The notes below the pieces were generated by a model. It was not told the origin of the DNA, did not search any database, and was given only the letters and a program-made list of their open reading frames with translations. The position numbers and the translations under genes were made by a program. Shown one piece after another: positions 1 through 5,882 of a stretch of 6,608 nt of DNA. The stretch's first letter is position 1. Each line of letters begins with the position of its first letter. The DNA is taken from the NCBI GenBank assembly GCA_038150305.1, contig JAYOTG010000042.1, forward strand, positions 1 to 6,608. Direction: 5' to 3'. This stretch comes from MGIIa-L3 sp038150305. GTDB lineage: Archaea; Thermoplasmatota; Poseidoniia; Poseidoniales; Poseidoniaceae.

Positions 1-265
1 CATCATCCTCGAAGACCCCAACGTCAAGGGCATCCTCGTCAACATCTTCGGTGGCATCATGCGCTGCGACATCATCGCCCGCGGCGTCATCGCTGCGGTC
101 GAGAACCTCGGATTGGAGGTGCCTTTGGTGGTTCGCTTGGCCGGAACCAACGTCGACGAAGGGAAGGCCATCTTGGCGGCTTCAACCCTGAACATTCACC
201 CTGCGGACGATTTGGCGGACGGCGCTGAACGCATTGTGGCCCTCATCGGCGGAGGTGATGCGTGA
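1..265 (+). CDS. sucC: Succinate-CoA ligase (ADP/GDP-forming) beta subunit, C-terminal fragment
   Basis: This is the last 87 codons of the beta subunit of succinyl-CoA synthetase, which converts succinyl-CoA to succinate with formation of ATP or GTP in the TCA cycle. The frame is open to the left edge (first full codon at base 2), so the N-terminal ATP-grasp part lies outside the window. The visible part is the C-terminal CoA-ligase domain. It carries the conserved stretch VNIFGGIMRCD, then VPLVVRLAGTN and a closing LNIHPADDL segment, in the order seen in bacterial and archaeal SucC. The stop codon TGA (263-265) shares its last base with the ATG of sucD, so the two subunits are translationally coupled and made in equal amounts. 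The fragment ends at the position usual for the family and shows no damage. Confidence 0.96.
   Translation, partial: IILEDPNVKGILVNIFGGIMRCDIIARGVIAAVENLGLEVPLVVRLAGTNVDEGKAILAASTLNIHPADDLADGAERIVALIGGGDA
251..259 (+). promoter_or_regulatory. Shine-Dalgarno site of sucD
   Basis: GGAGGTGAT is a near-perfect anti-16S complement lying inside the last codons of sucC. It leaves 5 nt to the ATG at 265 but only 2 nt to the in-frame GTG at 262. It therefore favours ATG 265 as the true start of sucD. Confidence 0.8.
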
Positions 266-1191
266 TGGCAATCTGGATTCCCGAAGACGCGAAGGTCATC
301 GTGCAGGGCATCACCGGTCGACAAGGCCGCTTCCACGCGGACAAGATGGTCGAGTACGGCACCGCCATCGTCGGCGGGTGCACACCAGGCAAAGGCGGTC
401 AGACCGTTGAGCTCCAGGGTCGAGATTTCCCCGTGTGGAATTCGGTCCGTGACGCCGTCGAAGCGACCGACGCCGATGCGACGGTCATCTACGTCCCCCC
501 GCCATTCGCAGGCGAGGCGATCATGGAGGCCGCAGAAGCCTTCGACGCCATCAAGGGCGAAGGCGTGATCGTCTGCATCACCGAAGGCATCCCCATTCTC
601 GACATGGTCAAGGCTGCTGCATACGTTGAACAGCGTCCGGGCATCCGGCTCATTGGCCCGAACTGCCCCGGCATCATCACGCCGGGCGAGCAAGGTGGAG
701 CCAAGATCGGCATCATGCCCGGTCACATCCACGCCAAGGGGCGCATTGGTATCGTCTCGAAGTCCGGGACGTTGACCTACGAAGCGGTGGCTCAAACCAT
801 GAGCATCGGCGAGGGACAATCGACCTGCGTCGGTATTGGCGGTGACCCGGTCAACGGTACGGGTTTCATCGATTGCCTGGCCGCCTTTGAGGCCGACCCG
901 CAAACCGAAGCCATCGTGATGATTGGAGAAATTGGCGGGAATGCCGAGCAAGAGGCAGCGGCCTATGCGGCGAAGCACGTGTCCAAACCAATCGTCGGCT
1001 TTGTGGCTGGGTCGACCGCTCCACCCGGCAAGCGCATGGGCCACGCAGGCGCCATCATTTCCGGCGGGAAAGGAACGGCTGAGGAGAAATTCGAGGCCTT
1101 CAGGGCTGCGGGGATTGCCTGCGCCAACGACCCCTCCGAGATCGGTCAAGTCCTGCTCAAAGCGCTTCAGGATGCAGGGCTTCGGGACTGA
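265..1191 (+). CDS. sucD: Succinate-CoA ligase (ADP/GDP-forming) alpha subunit
   Basis: This is the alpha subunit of succinyl-CoA synthetase. It binds CoA and carries the histidine phosphorylated during catalysis, and it works as a heteromer with SucC in the cytoplasm. The 308-residue length is slightly above the roughly 290 of E. coli SucD. The N-terminal Rossmann CoA-binding domain starts with VIVQGITGRQG (residues about 12-22) and includes TPGKGGQ. The ligase domain has the signature GPNCPGIITPGE (about 131-142), and the active-site phosphohistidine lies in GKRMGHAGAI (His260). An in-frame GTG at 262 would add one Met, but ATG 265 has the correct spacing from the GGAGGTGAT site and overlaps the sucC stop as TGATG. 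All key residues are present. A 338-codon minus-strand frame across this gene is a composition shadow. Confidence 0.97.
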   Translation: MAIWIPEDAKVIVQGITGRQGRFHADKMVEYGTAIVGGCTPGKGGQTVELQGRDFPVWNSVRDAVEATDADATVIYVPPPFAGEAIMEAAEAFDAIKGEGVIVCITEGIPILDMVKAAAYVEQRPGIRLIGPNCPGIITPGEQGGAKIGIMPGHIHAKGRIGIVSKSGTLTYEAVAQTMSIGEGQSTCVGIGGDPVNGTGFIDCLAAFEADPQTEAIVMIGEIGGNAEQEAAAYAAKHVSKPIVGFVAGSTAPPGKRMGHAGAIISGGKGTAEEKFEAFRAAGIACANDPSEIGQVLLKALQDAGLRD

Positions 1192-1209
1192 ACGTCGGCA
1201 TGGTCCCGT

Positions 1210-1232
1210 CAAGGCCGCAGGTGGCCTTGTTT
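1210..1232 (+). terminator. Possible weak terminator stem-loop after sucD
   Basis: CAAGGCC (1210-1216) and GGCCTTG (1223-1229) form a perfect 7-bp GC-rich stem with a 6-nt loop. Only three T residues follow (1230-1232), then CCC. It lies 18 bp after the sucD stop in the only sizeable gap before the next gene, so it could end or attenuate the sucCD transcript. The T tract is short for a bacterial intrinsic terminator, and an archaeal host would not need the hairpin, so the assignment is tentative. Confidence 0.35.
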
Positions 1233-1282
1233 CCCAACAGAGCGGAGGAAGCCTTTAGGAAGCGGGTCGGCGGAGCAGGGAT

Positions 1283-1286
1283 GAGG
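1283..1286 (+). promoter_or_regulatory. Ribosome binding site of the zinc-ribbon repeat protein
   Basis: GAGG ends 7 nt before ATG 1294, a normal spacing. It supports the start that places the CxxC motif at residues 3-6, as is typical for proteins that open with a zinc ribbon. Confidence 0.5.
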
Positions 1287-1293
1287 TTGCACC

Positions 1294-2925
1294 ATGCAGT
1301 GCGCAGCGTGTGGAGAATCCATTCCGGACGACTCCATGTTTTGTCCTGAGTGTGGCGCACGTCAAGGCGGTGGAGCCACCGGTGTTCCGGGACAGGCACC
1401 TGCCGCCCAACCCAACGTGGGAGGGGCTCCGACGGGAGGTTTCCCGCAGCAAGGCGCCCCCCAAGGCTATCCTCAACAAGGCCTTCCGCCGCAGGGCATG
1501 CCCCAACAAGGCATGATGCCAGGCTACGGCCAGATGCCGCAACAGGGCATGCCCCAGCAAGGCCTGCCTCCACAAGGCATGCCCCAGCAGGGCCTTCCGC
1601 CGCAGGGCATGCCCCAGCAAGGCCTGCCACCGCAAGGCCTGCCACCGCAAGGCATGCCCCAGCAAGGGTTCCAGCCCGGGCCTCGGGGTCCGAGTGCACC
1701 GGTGCGTCCGCTCAGCAGGTCAGACATGCCGCAATCGAACACCGGCCCGTCCTTGGCGAGCGGCATGGGCAGCTCGGGCGTGCCCCGTGCAGATCCGTTC
1801 GCTGCAGGTGGAACCACCATCGCGCACAATCCGGCGGCGTCCCCCACGGATGCCATGGTGAACAACCTGGCAGAGCAGGATCGCGCAATGAAGAACGAGC
1901 GCCGAAGCCAGTGGCTTTCGATGAACCACTCCCCCGCAGGTGACGTGCTCGCTTCCTTGGGTGCGGACATGGGTGGGTTGCAAGGACAGGGCGCACCGAA
2001 CCCCGCCGCTGCCGTCCTTGCCAGCACCATCGGTGCGCAAGACAGCGGAGGCCTCGACGATGCTCTTCTGAAGCGACTTGCAGAGGTCGCCATCCGCCGC
2101 GTCGCTCGCAAGCGTGGTGTTGCGGTCGAGACGCCGAATTGTGAAACAGAAGGCAATGAGGTGACGGTGAGCGTCACCTACGTCGACGACGGCCGCGTCC
2201 TTGACGGGCCAGATGCCCTCTCAGAAGCCTTCCAGCATGCCATCGCGACCGAAATCGCGCTCAAAGGACACGAAATGGACGTCAAGATCGTGCTGCGCCG
2301 CTCCAAGGACGGTGAAGTGGACGTCGTCAGTGGTGCCGCAGAAGAGATGTTTGCGTGTGAGGTCTGTGACGGTCTCGTGTCTGAAAACGACAACACCTGT
2401 CCGCATTGCGGCGCGGTGTTCGAGGAAGAGGACGACGAAGACGAACCCGCGGCCCCCGCTCGAAGCGGCCCCCCTGGTCCAAGCCGTGGCGGACCACCAG
2501 GTCCGTCTCGCGGTGGCCCCCCCGGTCCAAGCAAAGGCGGTCCTCCCGGCCCGAAGAAGGGCGGTCCACCTGGCCCGAAGAAGGGCGGCCCTCCCGGCCC
2601 AAGCAAAGGCGCCCCTCCCGGCCCGAAGAAGGGCGGCCCCCCTGGTCCAAGCAATGGCGGTCCACCCGGCCCGAAGAAGGGCGGCCCTCCCGGCCCAAGC
2701 AAAGGCGGCCCTCCCGGCCCAAGCAAAGGCGGTCCTCCCGGCCCGAAGAAGGGCAGTCCTCCCGGCCCGAAGAAAGGCGGCCCACCTGGTCCAAGCAAAG
2801 GTGGCCCCCCAAAGGGTGGCCCCAGCGGTGGCCCGCCGATGGGCGGTCCAAGCGGAGGTCCTCGAAAGGGAGGTCCCTCTGGGGGCCCTCCAAAAGGCCC
2901 TCGCCGTGGTCCTCCCGGTCGCTGA
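1294..2925 (+). CDS. Double zinc-ribbon protein with Pro/Gln/Gly pentapeptide tract and basic GPPGPxxG tail
   Basis: This 543-residue protein is of unknown function. In order: a zinc ribbon (C3, C6, C17, C20, CxxC-x10-CxxC); a low-complexity pentapeptide tract MPQQG/LPPQG (about 50-125); a Ser/Ala/Gly linker (130-190); a region about 190-250 with a helical look (EQDRAMKNERRSQWL); a compact part about 255-348 that alternates predicted helix and strand (LLKRLAEVAIRRVARKRG, then VTVSVTYVDDG, then MDVKIVLRRS); a second zinc ribbon of identical spacing (C355, C358, C369, C372); an acidic patch EEEDDEDE (377-384); and a tail (385-543) with about 27 Lys/Arg and no Asp/Glu. There is no signal peptide or membrane segment, so it is probably cytoplasmic. 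Zinc ribbons plus a basic tail could suggest nucleic-acid or ribonucleoprotein contact, or a scaffold role, but this is inference. The squalene/phytoene synthase gene starts 15 bp downstream and is probably co-transcribed. I do not recognise a named family beyond the zinc ribbons. Confidence 0.9.
   Translation: MQCAACGESIPDDSMFCPECGARQGGGATGVPGQAPAAQPNVGGAPTGGFPQQGAPQGYPQQGLPPQGMPQQGMMPGYGQMPQQGMPQQGLPPQGMPQQGLPPQGMPQQGLPPQGLPPQGMPQQGFQPGPRGPSAPVRPLSRSDMPQSNTGPSLASGMGSSGVPRADPFAAGGTTIAHNPAASPTDAMVNNLAEQDRAMKNERRSQWLSMNHSPAGDVLASLGADMGGLQGQGAPNPAAAVLASTIGAQDSGGLDDALLKRLAEVAIRRVARKRGVAVETPNCETEGNEVTVSVTYVDDGRVLDGPDALSEAFQHAIATEIALKGHEMDVKIVLRRSKDGEVDVVSGAAEEMFACEVCDGLVSENDNTCPHCGAVFEEEDDEDEPAAPARSGPPGPSRGGPPGPSRGGPPGPSKGGPPGPKKGGPPGPKKGGPPGPSKGAPPGPKKGGPPGPSNGGPPGPKKGGPPGPSKGGPPGPSKGGPPGPKKGSPPGPKKGGPPGPSKGGPPKGGPSGGPPMGGPSGGPRKGGPSGGPPKGPRRGPPGR
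1441..1668 (+). repeat. Coding pentapeptide repeat tract, [M/L]P[Q/P]QG
   Basis: This codes for residues 50-125 of the zinc-ribbon protein. From base 1534 to 1668 there are nine uninterrupted 15-nt units, mostly alternating MPQQG and LPPQG (a 30-nt higher-order period). Before that come four looser units with an interruption (MMPGYGQ). Codons vary between units (cag/caa, ccg/cca), so the tract is not a very recent expansion throughout. Confidence 0.9.
2467..2802 (+). repeat. Fourteen tandem 24-nt units encoding GPPGPxxG
   Basis: Exactly 336 nt encode fourteen octads of the form [G/A/S]PPGPxxG, where xx is SR, SK, KK or SN. The units at 2683-2706 and 2707-2730 are identical at DNA level, which points to recent slippage or unequal exchange. 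Other units differ at synonymous sites (cct/cca, ccc/cct, ggt/ggc). Because the unit is a multiple of three, gain or loss keeps the frame. The 8-residue period is not a multiple of three, so a regular collagen Gly-X-Y helix is not encoded. Confidence 0.95.
2815..2895 (+). repeat. Three 27-nt units encoding GGPSGGPPx
   Basis: This second, shorter repeat type follows directly after the octads: GGPSGGPPM, GGPSGGPRK and GGPSGGPPK (residues 508-534). It keeps the Gly/Pro/Lys composition but has a 9-residue period, so it arose from a different unit. The protein ends soon after with GPRRGPPGR. Confidence 0.85.
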
Positions 2926-2928
2926 ACA

Positions 2929-2932
2929 GAGG
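2929..2932 (+). promoter_or_regulatory. Ribosome binding site of the first squalene/phytoene synthase
   Basis: GAGG lies in the 15-nt gap between the two genes, 8 nt before GTG 2941. It supports use of the GTG start, and a second purine run GGAG (2934-2937) is too close to the start. Confidence 0.5.
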
Positions 2933-2940
2933 CGGAGCCG

Positions 2941-3960
2941 GTGCTGATCGACCCGACGTGTGACGCGCTGCTGGAGTCCAACTCCCGCTCGTTTTTCCTC
3001 ACGCTCAAAATCCTGCCAAGGAAGATGCGTCGTTCGATTGGTTTGCTCTACCTCTTGGCTCGCGTGGCCGACACCATTGCCGATTCAAAGACCGGTGAAG
3101 TCCACGCGCTCTTGGATGCCCTGGACGCGTGGGATGCGGCCACGGACGAGCGCCAAGAGGGGGTTCCAGACCTGTCGCATCTCGCCTCCTTGCAAAGCCT
3201 CGACGCAGAGCGCATCCTGCTGGAACAGGCGGATCTTGCGGTGAAGGCCTTGGCCGACACGCCTTCCGCAGACCTCGACATGATGCAAACCTGTCTCAAG
3301 ATCATCATCGGCGGGCAATCGCTTGACCTGCGACGTTTCGGCCCCGCCAACGATCAAGACGAAATTTCCTCACTTGATGACGACGAGGCGCTGGACGATT
3401 ACGCCTACAGGGTCGCCGGGAGCGTTGGAGAATTTTGGACGTCAATGAGCCGCCATCACATGTTTCCTTCCCGCACGTCCCTCCATGATGAGGCATGGAT
3501 GGCCGATGGTGTCCGGTTTGGCAAGGCCCTGCAGATGACCAACATCCTGCGGGACATTCCAGAAGACCTGCGCTTTGGACGCTGCTACATTCCACGCCCT
3601 CGTTTGGAGGCCGTTGGGTTGACGCCCGAAGATCTGCGGGATGCGTCTTCCATGGACGTGTTTCGGCCCGTGTATCATGCGCTGCTTGACCTGACGGACG
3701 ACCACCTTGAGGCGGCCGTACGTTACACGCTGCGTTTGCCTGGTCAATCCAGGCGCCTCCGCATCGCGTGCATGTTGCCGATCATCATCGGTCAGCGCAC
3801 CGTCGATTTACTCCGAACGAGCAACGTGCTGGACCCTGCGCATCGGGTCAAGGTCGACCGTGCTGAGATCAAGCGCATCCTTCGCCGCTGCGTCCTGGCC
3901 ACGATGGTGCCAGGTGGAACAAAGCGCGCGCTTACTGCCTTTCGCCCCTCGCTCCGCTGA
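2941..3960 (+). CDS. Squalene/phytoene synthase family protein (squalene-synthase-like)
   Basis: This class I trans-isoprenoid synthase of 339 residues belongs to the head-to-head (1'-1) condensing family. It should join two farnesyl- or geranylgeranyl-diphosphate molecules through a cyclopropyl intermediate. Both Mg-diphosphate-binding motifs are intact: D44-TIA-D48 in LLARVADTIAD and D205-IPE-D209 in TNILRDIPED, followed by GRCYIP (214-219). The opening SRSFFLTLKILP, with a Ser-Arg-Ser-Phe core, is typical of the squalene-synthase-like branch (DTxxD rather than the DDxxD of CrtB/HpnD). There is no C-terminal membrane anchor of the eukaryotic kind. The GTG start is chosen because it gives a complete N-terminus and has an RBS. 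It sits 15 bp after the zinc-ribbon gene and 86 bp before a second family member. Product (squalene, dehydrosqualene or phytoene) cannot be read from sequence alone. Confidence 0.92.
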   Translation: MLIDPTCDALLESNSRSFFLTLKILPRKMRRSIGLLYLLARVADTIADSKTGEVHALLDALDAWDAATDERQEGVPDLSHLASLQSLDAERILLEQADLAVKALADTPSADLDMMQTCLKIIIGGQSLDLRRFGPANDQDEISSLDDDEALDDYAYRVAGSVGEFWTSMSRHHMFPSRTSLHDEAWMADGVRFGKALQMTNILRDIPEDLRFGRCYIPRPRLEAVGLTPEDLRDASSMDVFRPVYHALLDLTDDHLEAAVRYTLRLPGQSRRLRIACMLPIIIGQRTVDLLRTSNVLDPAHRVKVDRAEIKRILRRCVLATMVPGGTKRALTAFRPSLR

Positions 3961-3995
3961 ACACGCCACTTCAACGCCCATGCCGCCGGCTCGCC

Positions 3996-4019
3996 CTTGA
4001 AAACAGGGGATTCATAAGG
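3996..4019 (+). promoter_or_regulatory. AT-richer patch in the gap between the two synthases, possible promoter
   Basis: The 86-bp gap (3961-4046) is otherwise GC-rich, but CTTGAAAAC (3996-4004) and TTCATAAG (4011-4018) are AT-rich. An archaeal TATA-like element about 25 nt before a start site near 4025-4030 would fit. A bacterial -35/-10 pair does not, because the spacing is far too short. No Shine-Dalgarno is seen just before ATG 4047. This is a weak call from composition only. Confidence 0.2.
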
Positions 4020-4046
4020 GCACGAAGACAGGCAAAGCCGACGCAG

Positions 4047-5348
4047 ATGCTGGAACGCCGGAAACCCCTCGACCTCGTGCTGCCCCTCAAGGGCAACGCA
4101 TCGACGAAGAGCGGACGCTTCGAGCGCGAGCAACTCACGCCACTTGAGCGGCTGCGCACCGGTGTTCAGTTGGCCACAGAGGCCGTCAAGGCCGTCAGCC
4201 AGACGGCGATGGAAGCCCTCCGAGAATCGGCCCAATTCATCGGTTTGTTCGGCGACGATTTGGAACTCGTTGACCCCTTTGCTCACCTTGAGGCACCCAT
4301 CTGGTCCGAGAAGCCCCCGGCCGAACTGCTTCGCTTGGCCTACACCTACTGTGAGGAGTTGACCCGACGTGAGGCCGGCAATTTCTATCACTCGTTCAAG
4401 TACCTCCCTGAGGACAAGCGGCAAGCCATGTGCGCTGTGTACGCCTTCTGCCGTCGCGCGGACGACATCGCGGACGGTGACTGGTCCGACCGCTTCCCCG
4501 GCTCGCTTGGAGAGATGGACCCGGAAGCCAAGGCCTACCGTGAGGCGCTCGAGCAGCACCAGCACGCCGAGACGGTTTTGGACGAGGAGGCTTACCTGAA
4601 CAAAATCACGCAACTCTTCTTCTTCAGGAAGAAGCTCTCCTCCTGCTACAACGAAGCGTGGTCCACTGACCCTGTGTTTCTCGCGCTCAAGGACACCGTG
4701 CAGCGCTTCACCATCCCTCGCCTTGTCTTCGATGACCTGATTTCGGGCATGGAAGACGACCTCTACCAAAACCGGTACCGGACCTTCGACGACCTCTACG
4801 TGTACTGCTACCGCGTGGCCAGCGTGGTCGGTCTGATGTGCATCGAAATCTACGGCTACGAAGACCCGAAGGCGCGCAAATACGCCGAATCATGGGGGAT
4901 TTTCATGCAGTTGACCAACGTGCTTCGTGACGTCGGCGAAGACATCCACCGCGACCGTGTTTACCTGCCAAGCGAGGAGCTTGAGGCGAACGACCTCGAT
5001 CCGAACGAATTCATGGACGGTCGTGTCATCCTCAACACCAGTTGGGAGCCGTACTGCCACCACTATGCCAAGCGTGCTCGCACCTACCTTGAGGAAGCAC
5101 GGCAACTGCTTCCGCTTTTGCCCCGCGAGACCCGCTACTCGCCTGCGGCGATGATTGCTTTCTACGACAAGATCCTGAAGCAAATTGAACGCAGTCAGGG
5201 TGACGTGTTCACGCAGCGCATCCGCTTGAACAAGGCTCAGAAAATCAGCCTCGCCGCAGCCGTCTACCTCCGTCATCGCTTCTTGCCACGCTTCCTTGAC
5301 CCCGTGTGGGGCGCCTTGGCGCGCGTTGGCGTGTTGCCGAGCGTCTGA
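4047..5348 (+). CDS. Squalene/phytoene synthase family protein (CrtB/HpnD-like) with N-terminal extension
   Basis: This second head-to-head prenyl synthase has 433 residues against roughly 280-340 for typical CrtB/HpnD. The catalytic domain begins near residue 95. Aspartate motif 1 is RRADDIAD (D139-D143) and motif 2 is TNVLRDVGED (D295-D299), followed by HRDRVYLP. YRTFDDLYVYCYRVASVVG (244-262) is the strongly conserved CrtB/HpnD substrate-pocket helix. Extra length comes from about 92 N-terminal residues with a probable amphipathic helix (about 35-68) and from a segment at about 175-207 (EEAYLNKITQLFFFRKKLSS) between the motifs. Phytoene from GGPP (carotenoid or retinal route) or a squalene precursor from FPP are the likely products. 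ATG 4047 is the first start, the extension has coding-like GC3, and no SD precedes it, so an internal start cannot be excluded. Its stop abuts the stop of the convergent thioesterase gene. Confidence 0.93.
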   Translation: MLERRKPLDLVLPLKGNASTKSGRFEREQLTPLERLRTGVQLATEAVKAVSQTAMEALRESAQFIGLFGDDLELVDPFAHLEAPIWSEKPPAELLRLAYTYCEELTRREAGNFYHSFKYLPEDKRQAMCAVYAFCRRADDIADGDWSDRFPGSLGEMDPEAKAYREALEQHQHAETVLDEEAYLNKITQLFFFRKKLSSCYNEAWSTDPVFLALKDTVQRFTIPRLVFDDLISGMEDDLYQNRYRTFDDLYVYCYRVASVVGLMCIEIYGYEDPKARKYAESWGIFMQLTNVLRDVGEDIHRDRVYLPSEELEANDLDPNEFMDGRVILNTSWEPYCHHYAKRARTYLEEARQLLPLLPRETRYSPAAMIAFYDKILKQIERSQGDVFTQRIRLNKAQKISLAAAVYLRHRFLPRFLDPVWGALARVGVLPSV

Positions 5349-5876
5349 TCAGTCCTCGGGCCACGGCCTCGCATCGTCCCATGCGTTCCATTCGTCCACC
5401 CATGGTTCGGTGAACGGCTCAATGTCGAGGCCGATGCCGGTCATGACCTCGACGGGGGGAACCACGCCCTTCTTGCGCACACCCGTTCGAATGAGGGCCA
5501 GCGAGCACGTCCGGCCATGCTGAACCGTCCGTTGTTGGAAGTAGAAGAATCGCTCATCCATGCCCACCAGGCGGGTTCGGATTTCCGTGCGTCGCCATGG
5601 TCGGAGGCGATGCCGGTAACGGATGGTGGAACCGCCGACCACGAAGGCGGACTTGGTGCGCCGGACGTACCGGAACAGGCCGATCTGCATCGCCAATTTG
5701 TACCTCGCCAAGTCGAAGAGCACGAAATGGCGACCGTTGTTGACCTCCGGATAGAGGTCGGCATCTCCGAGTCCAGGCCGGAGGGTGAACGTGTGCTCTG
5801 CCAGGGCGTCGATAGGCGCCGGCTTGCGCAAGGCGTGGCGCAGCAGAAGACCCACGATGCGATGGTACGGGTACAC
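5349..5876 (-). CDS. THEM6-like acyl-CoA thioesterase family protein (hotdog fold)
   Basis: This 175-residue protein resembles the thioesterase (4HBT-like) family related to THEM6. The recognisable core is GDADLYPEVNNGRHFVLFDLARY (about residues 37-59). There D40 and the NNGR segment occupy the place of the conserved D-(x)-NNxRY motif at the start of the long hotdog helix. The rest alternates strands (STIRYRHRL, TEIRTRLVG, RFFYFQQRTV) as expected for a single hotdog domain. The likely role is hydrolysis of an acyl-CoA, with the substrate unknown. GTG 5876 is chosen as start because the MYPY(x)R(x)xxxLLR opening matches family N-termini; a clear SD is absent. Only 6 bp separate it from the upstream gcdH stop, so it is probably co-transcribed and translated by coupling. 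The final 20 residues are Trp/Asp/Glu-rich. Confidence 0.82.
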   Translation of the reverse strand: MYPYHRIVGLLLRHALRKPAPIDALAEHTFTLRPGLGDADLYPEVNNGRHFVLFDLARYKLAMQIGLFRYVRRTKSAFVVGGSTIRYRHRLRPWRRTEIRTRLVGMDERFFYFQQRTVQHGRTCSLALIRTGVRKKGVVPPVEVMTGIGLDIEPFTEPWVDEWNAWDDARPWPED

Positions 5877-5882
5877 CCGCGC

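Noticed and set aside
262..264. GTG as start of sucD
   Set aside because: It is in frame but only 2 nt after the strong Shine-Dalgarno. ATG 265 has proper spacing and the usual overlap with the sucC stop.
196..1212. 338-codon open frame on the minus strand across sucD
   Set aside because: It mirrors a clearly real, fully conserved sucD in a GC-rich genome. The translation has no recognisable motif and would cover an essential gene almost entirely.
2467..2802. CRISPR-like periodic array
   Set aside because: Units are 24-nt direct tandem repeats without unique spacers and encode an in-frame peptide repeat.
2467..2895. Collagen-like triple helix
   Set aside because: The GPPGPxxG period is 8 and the following unit is 9 with GG pairs, so Gly is not at every third residue. 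Only short GPPGP stretches resemble collagen.
3993..4021. Inverted repeat GCCCTT ... AAGGGC in the gap between the synthases
   Set aside because: The stem is only 6 bp with a 17-nt loop and no T tract. It is easily expected by chance in GC-rich DNA.
3792..4769. 325-codon minus-strand open frame across the two synthase genes
   Set aside because: It spans the end of one synthase and the first half of the next, both with intact catalytic motifs. It is a codon-composition shadow.
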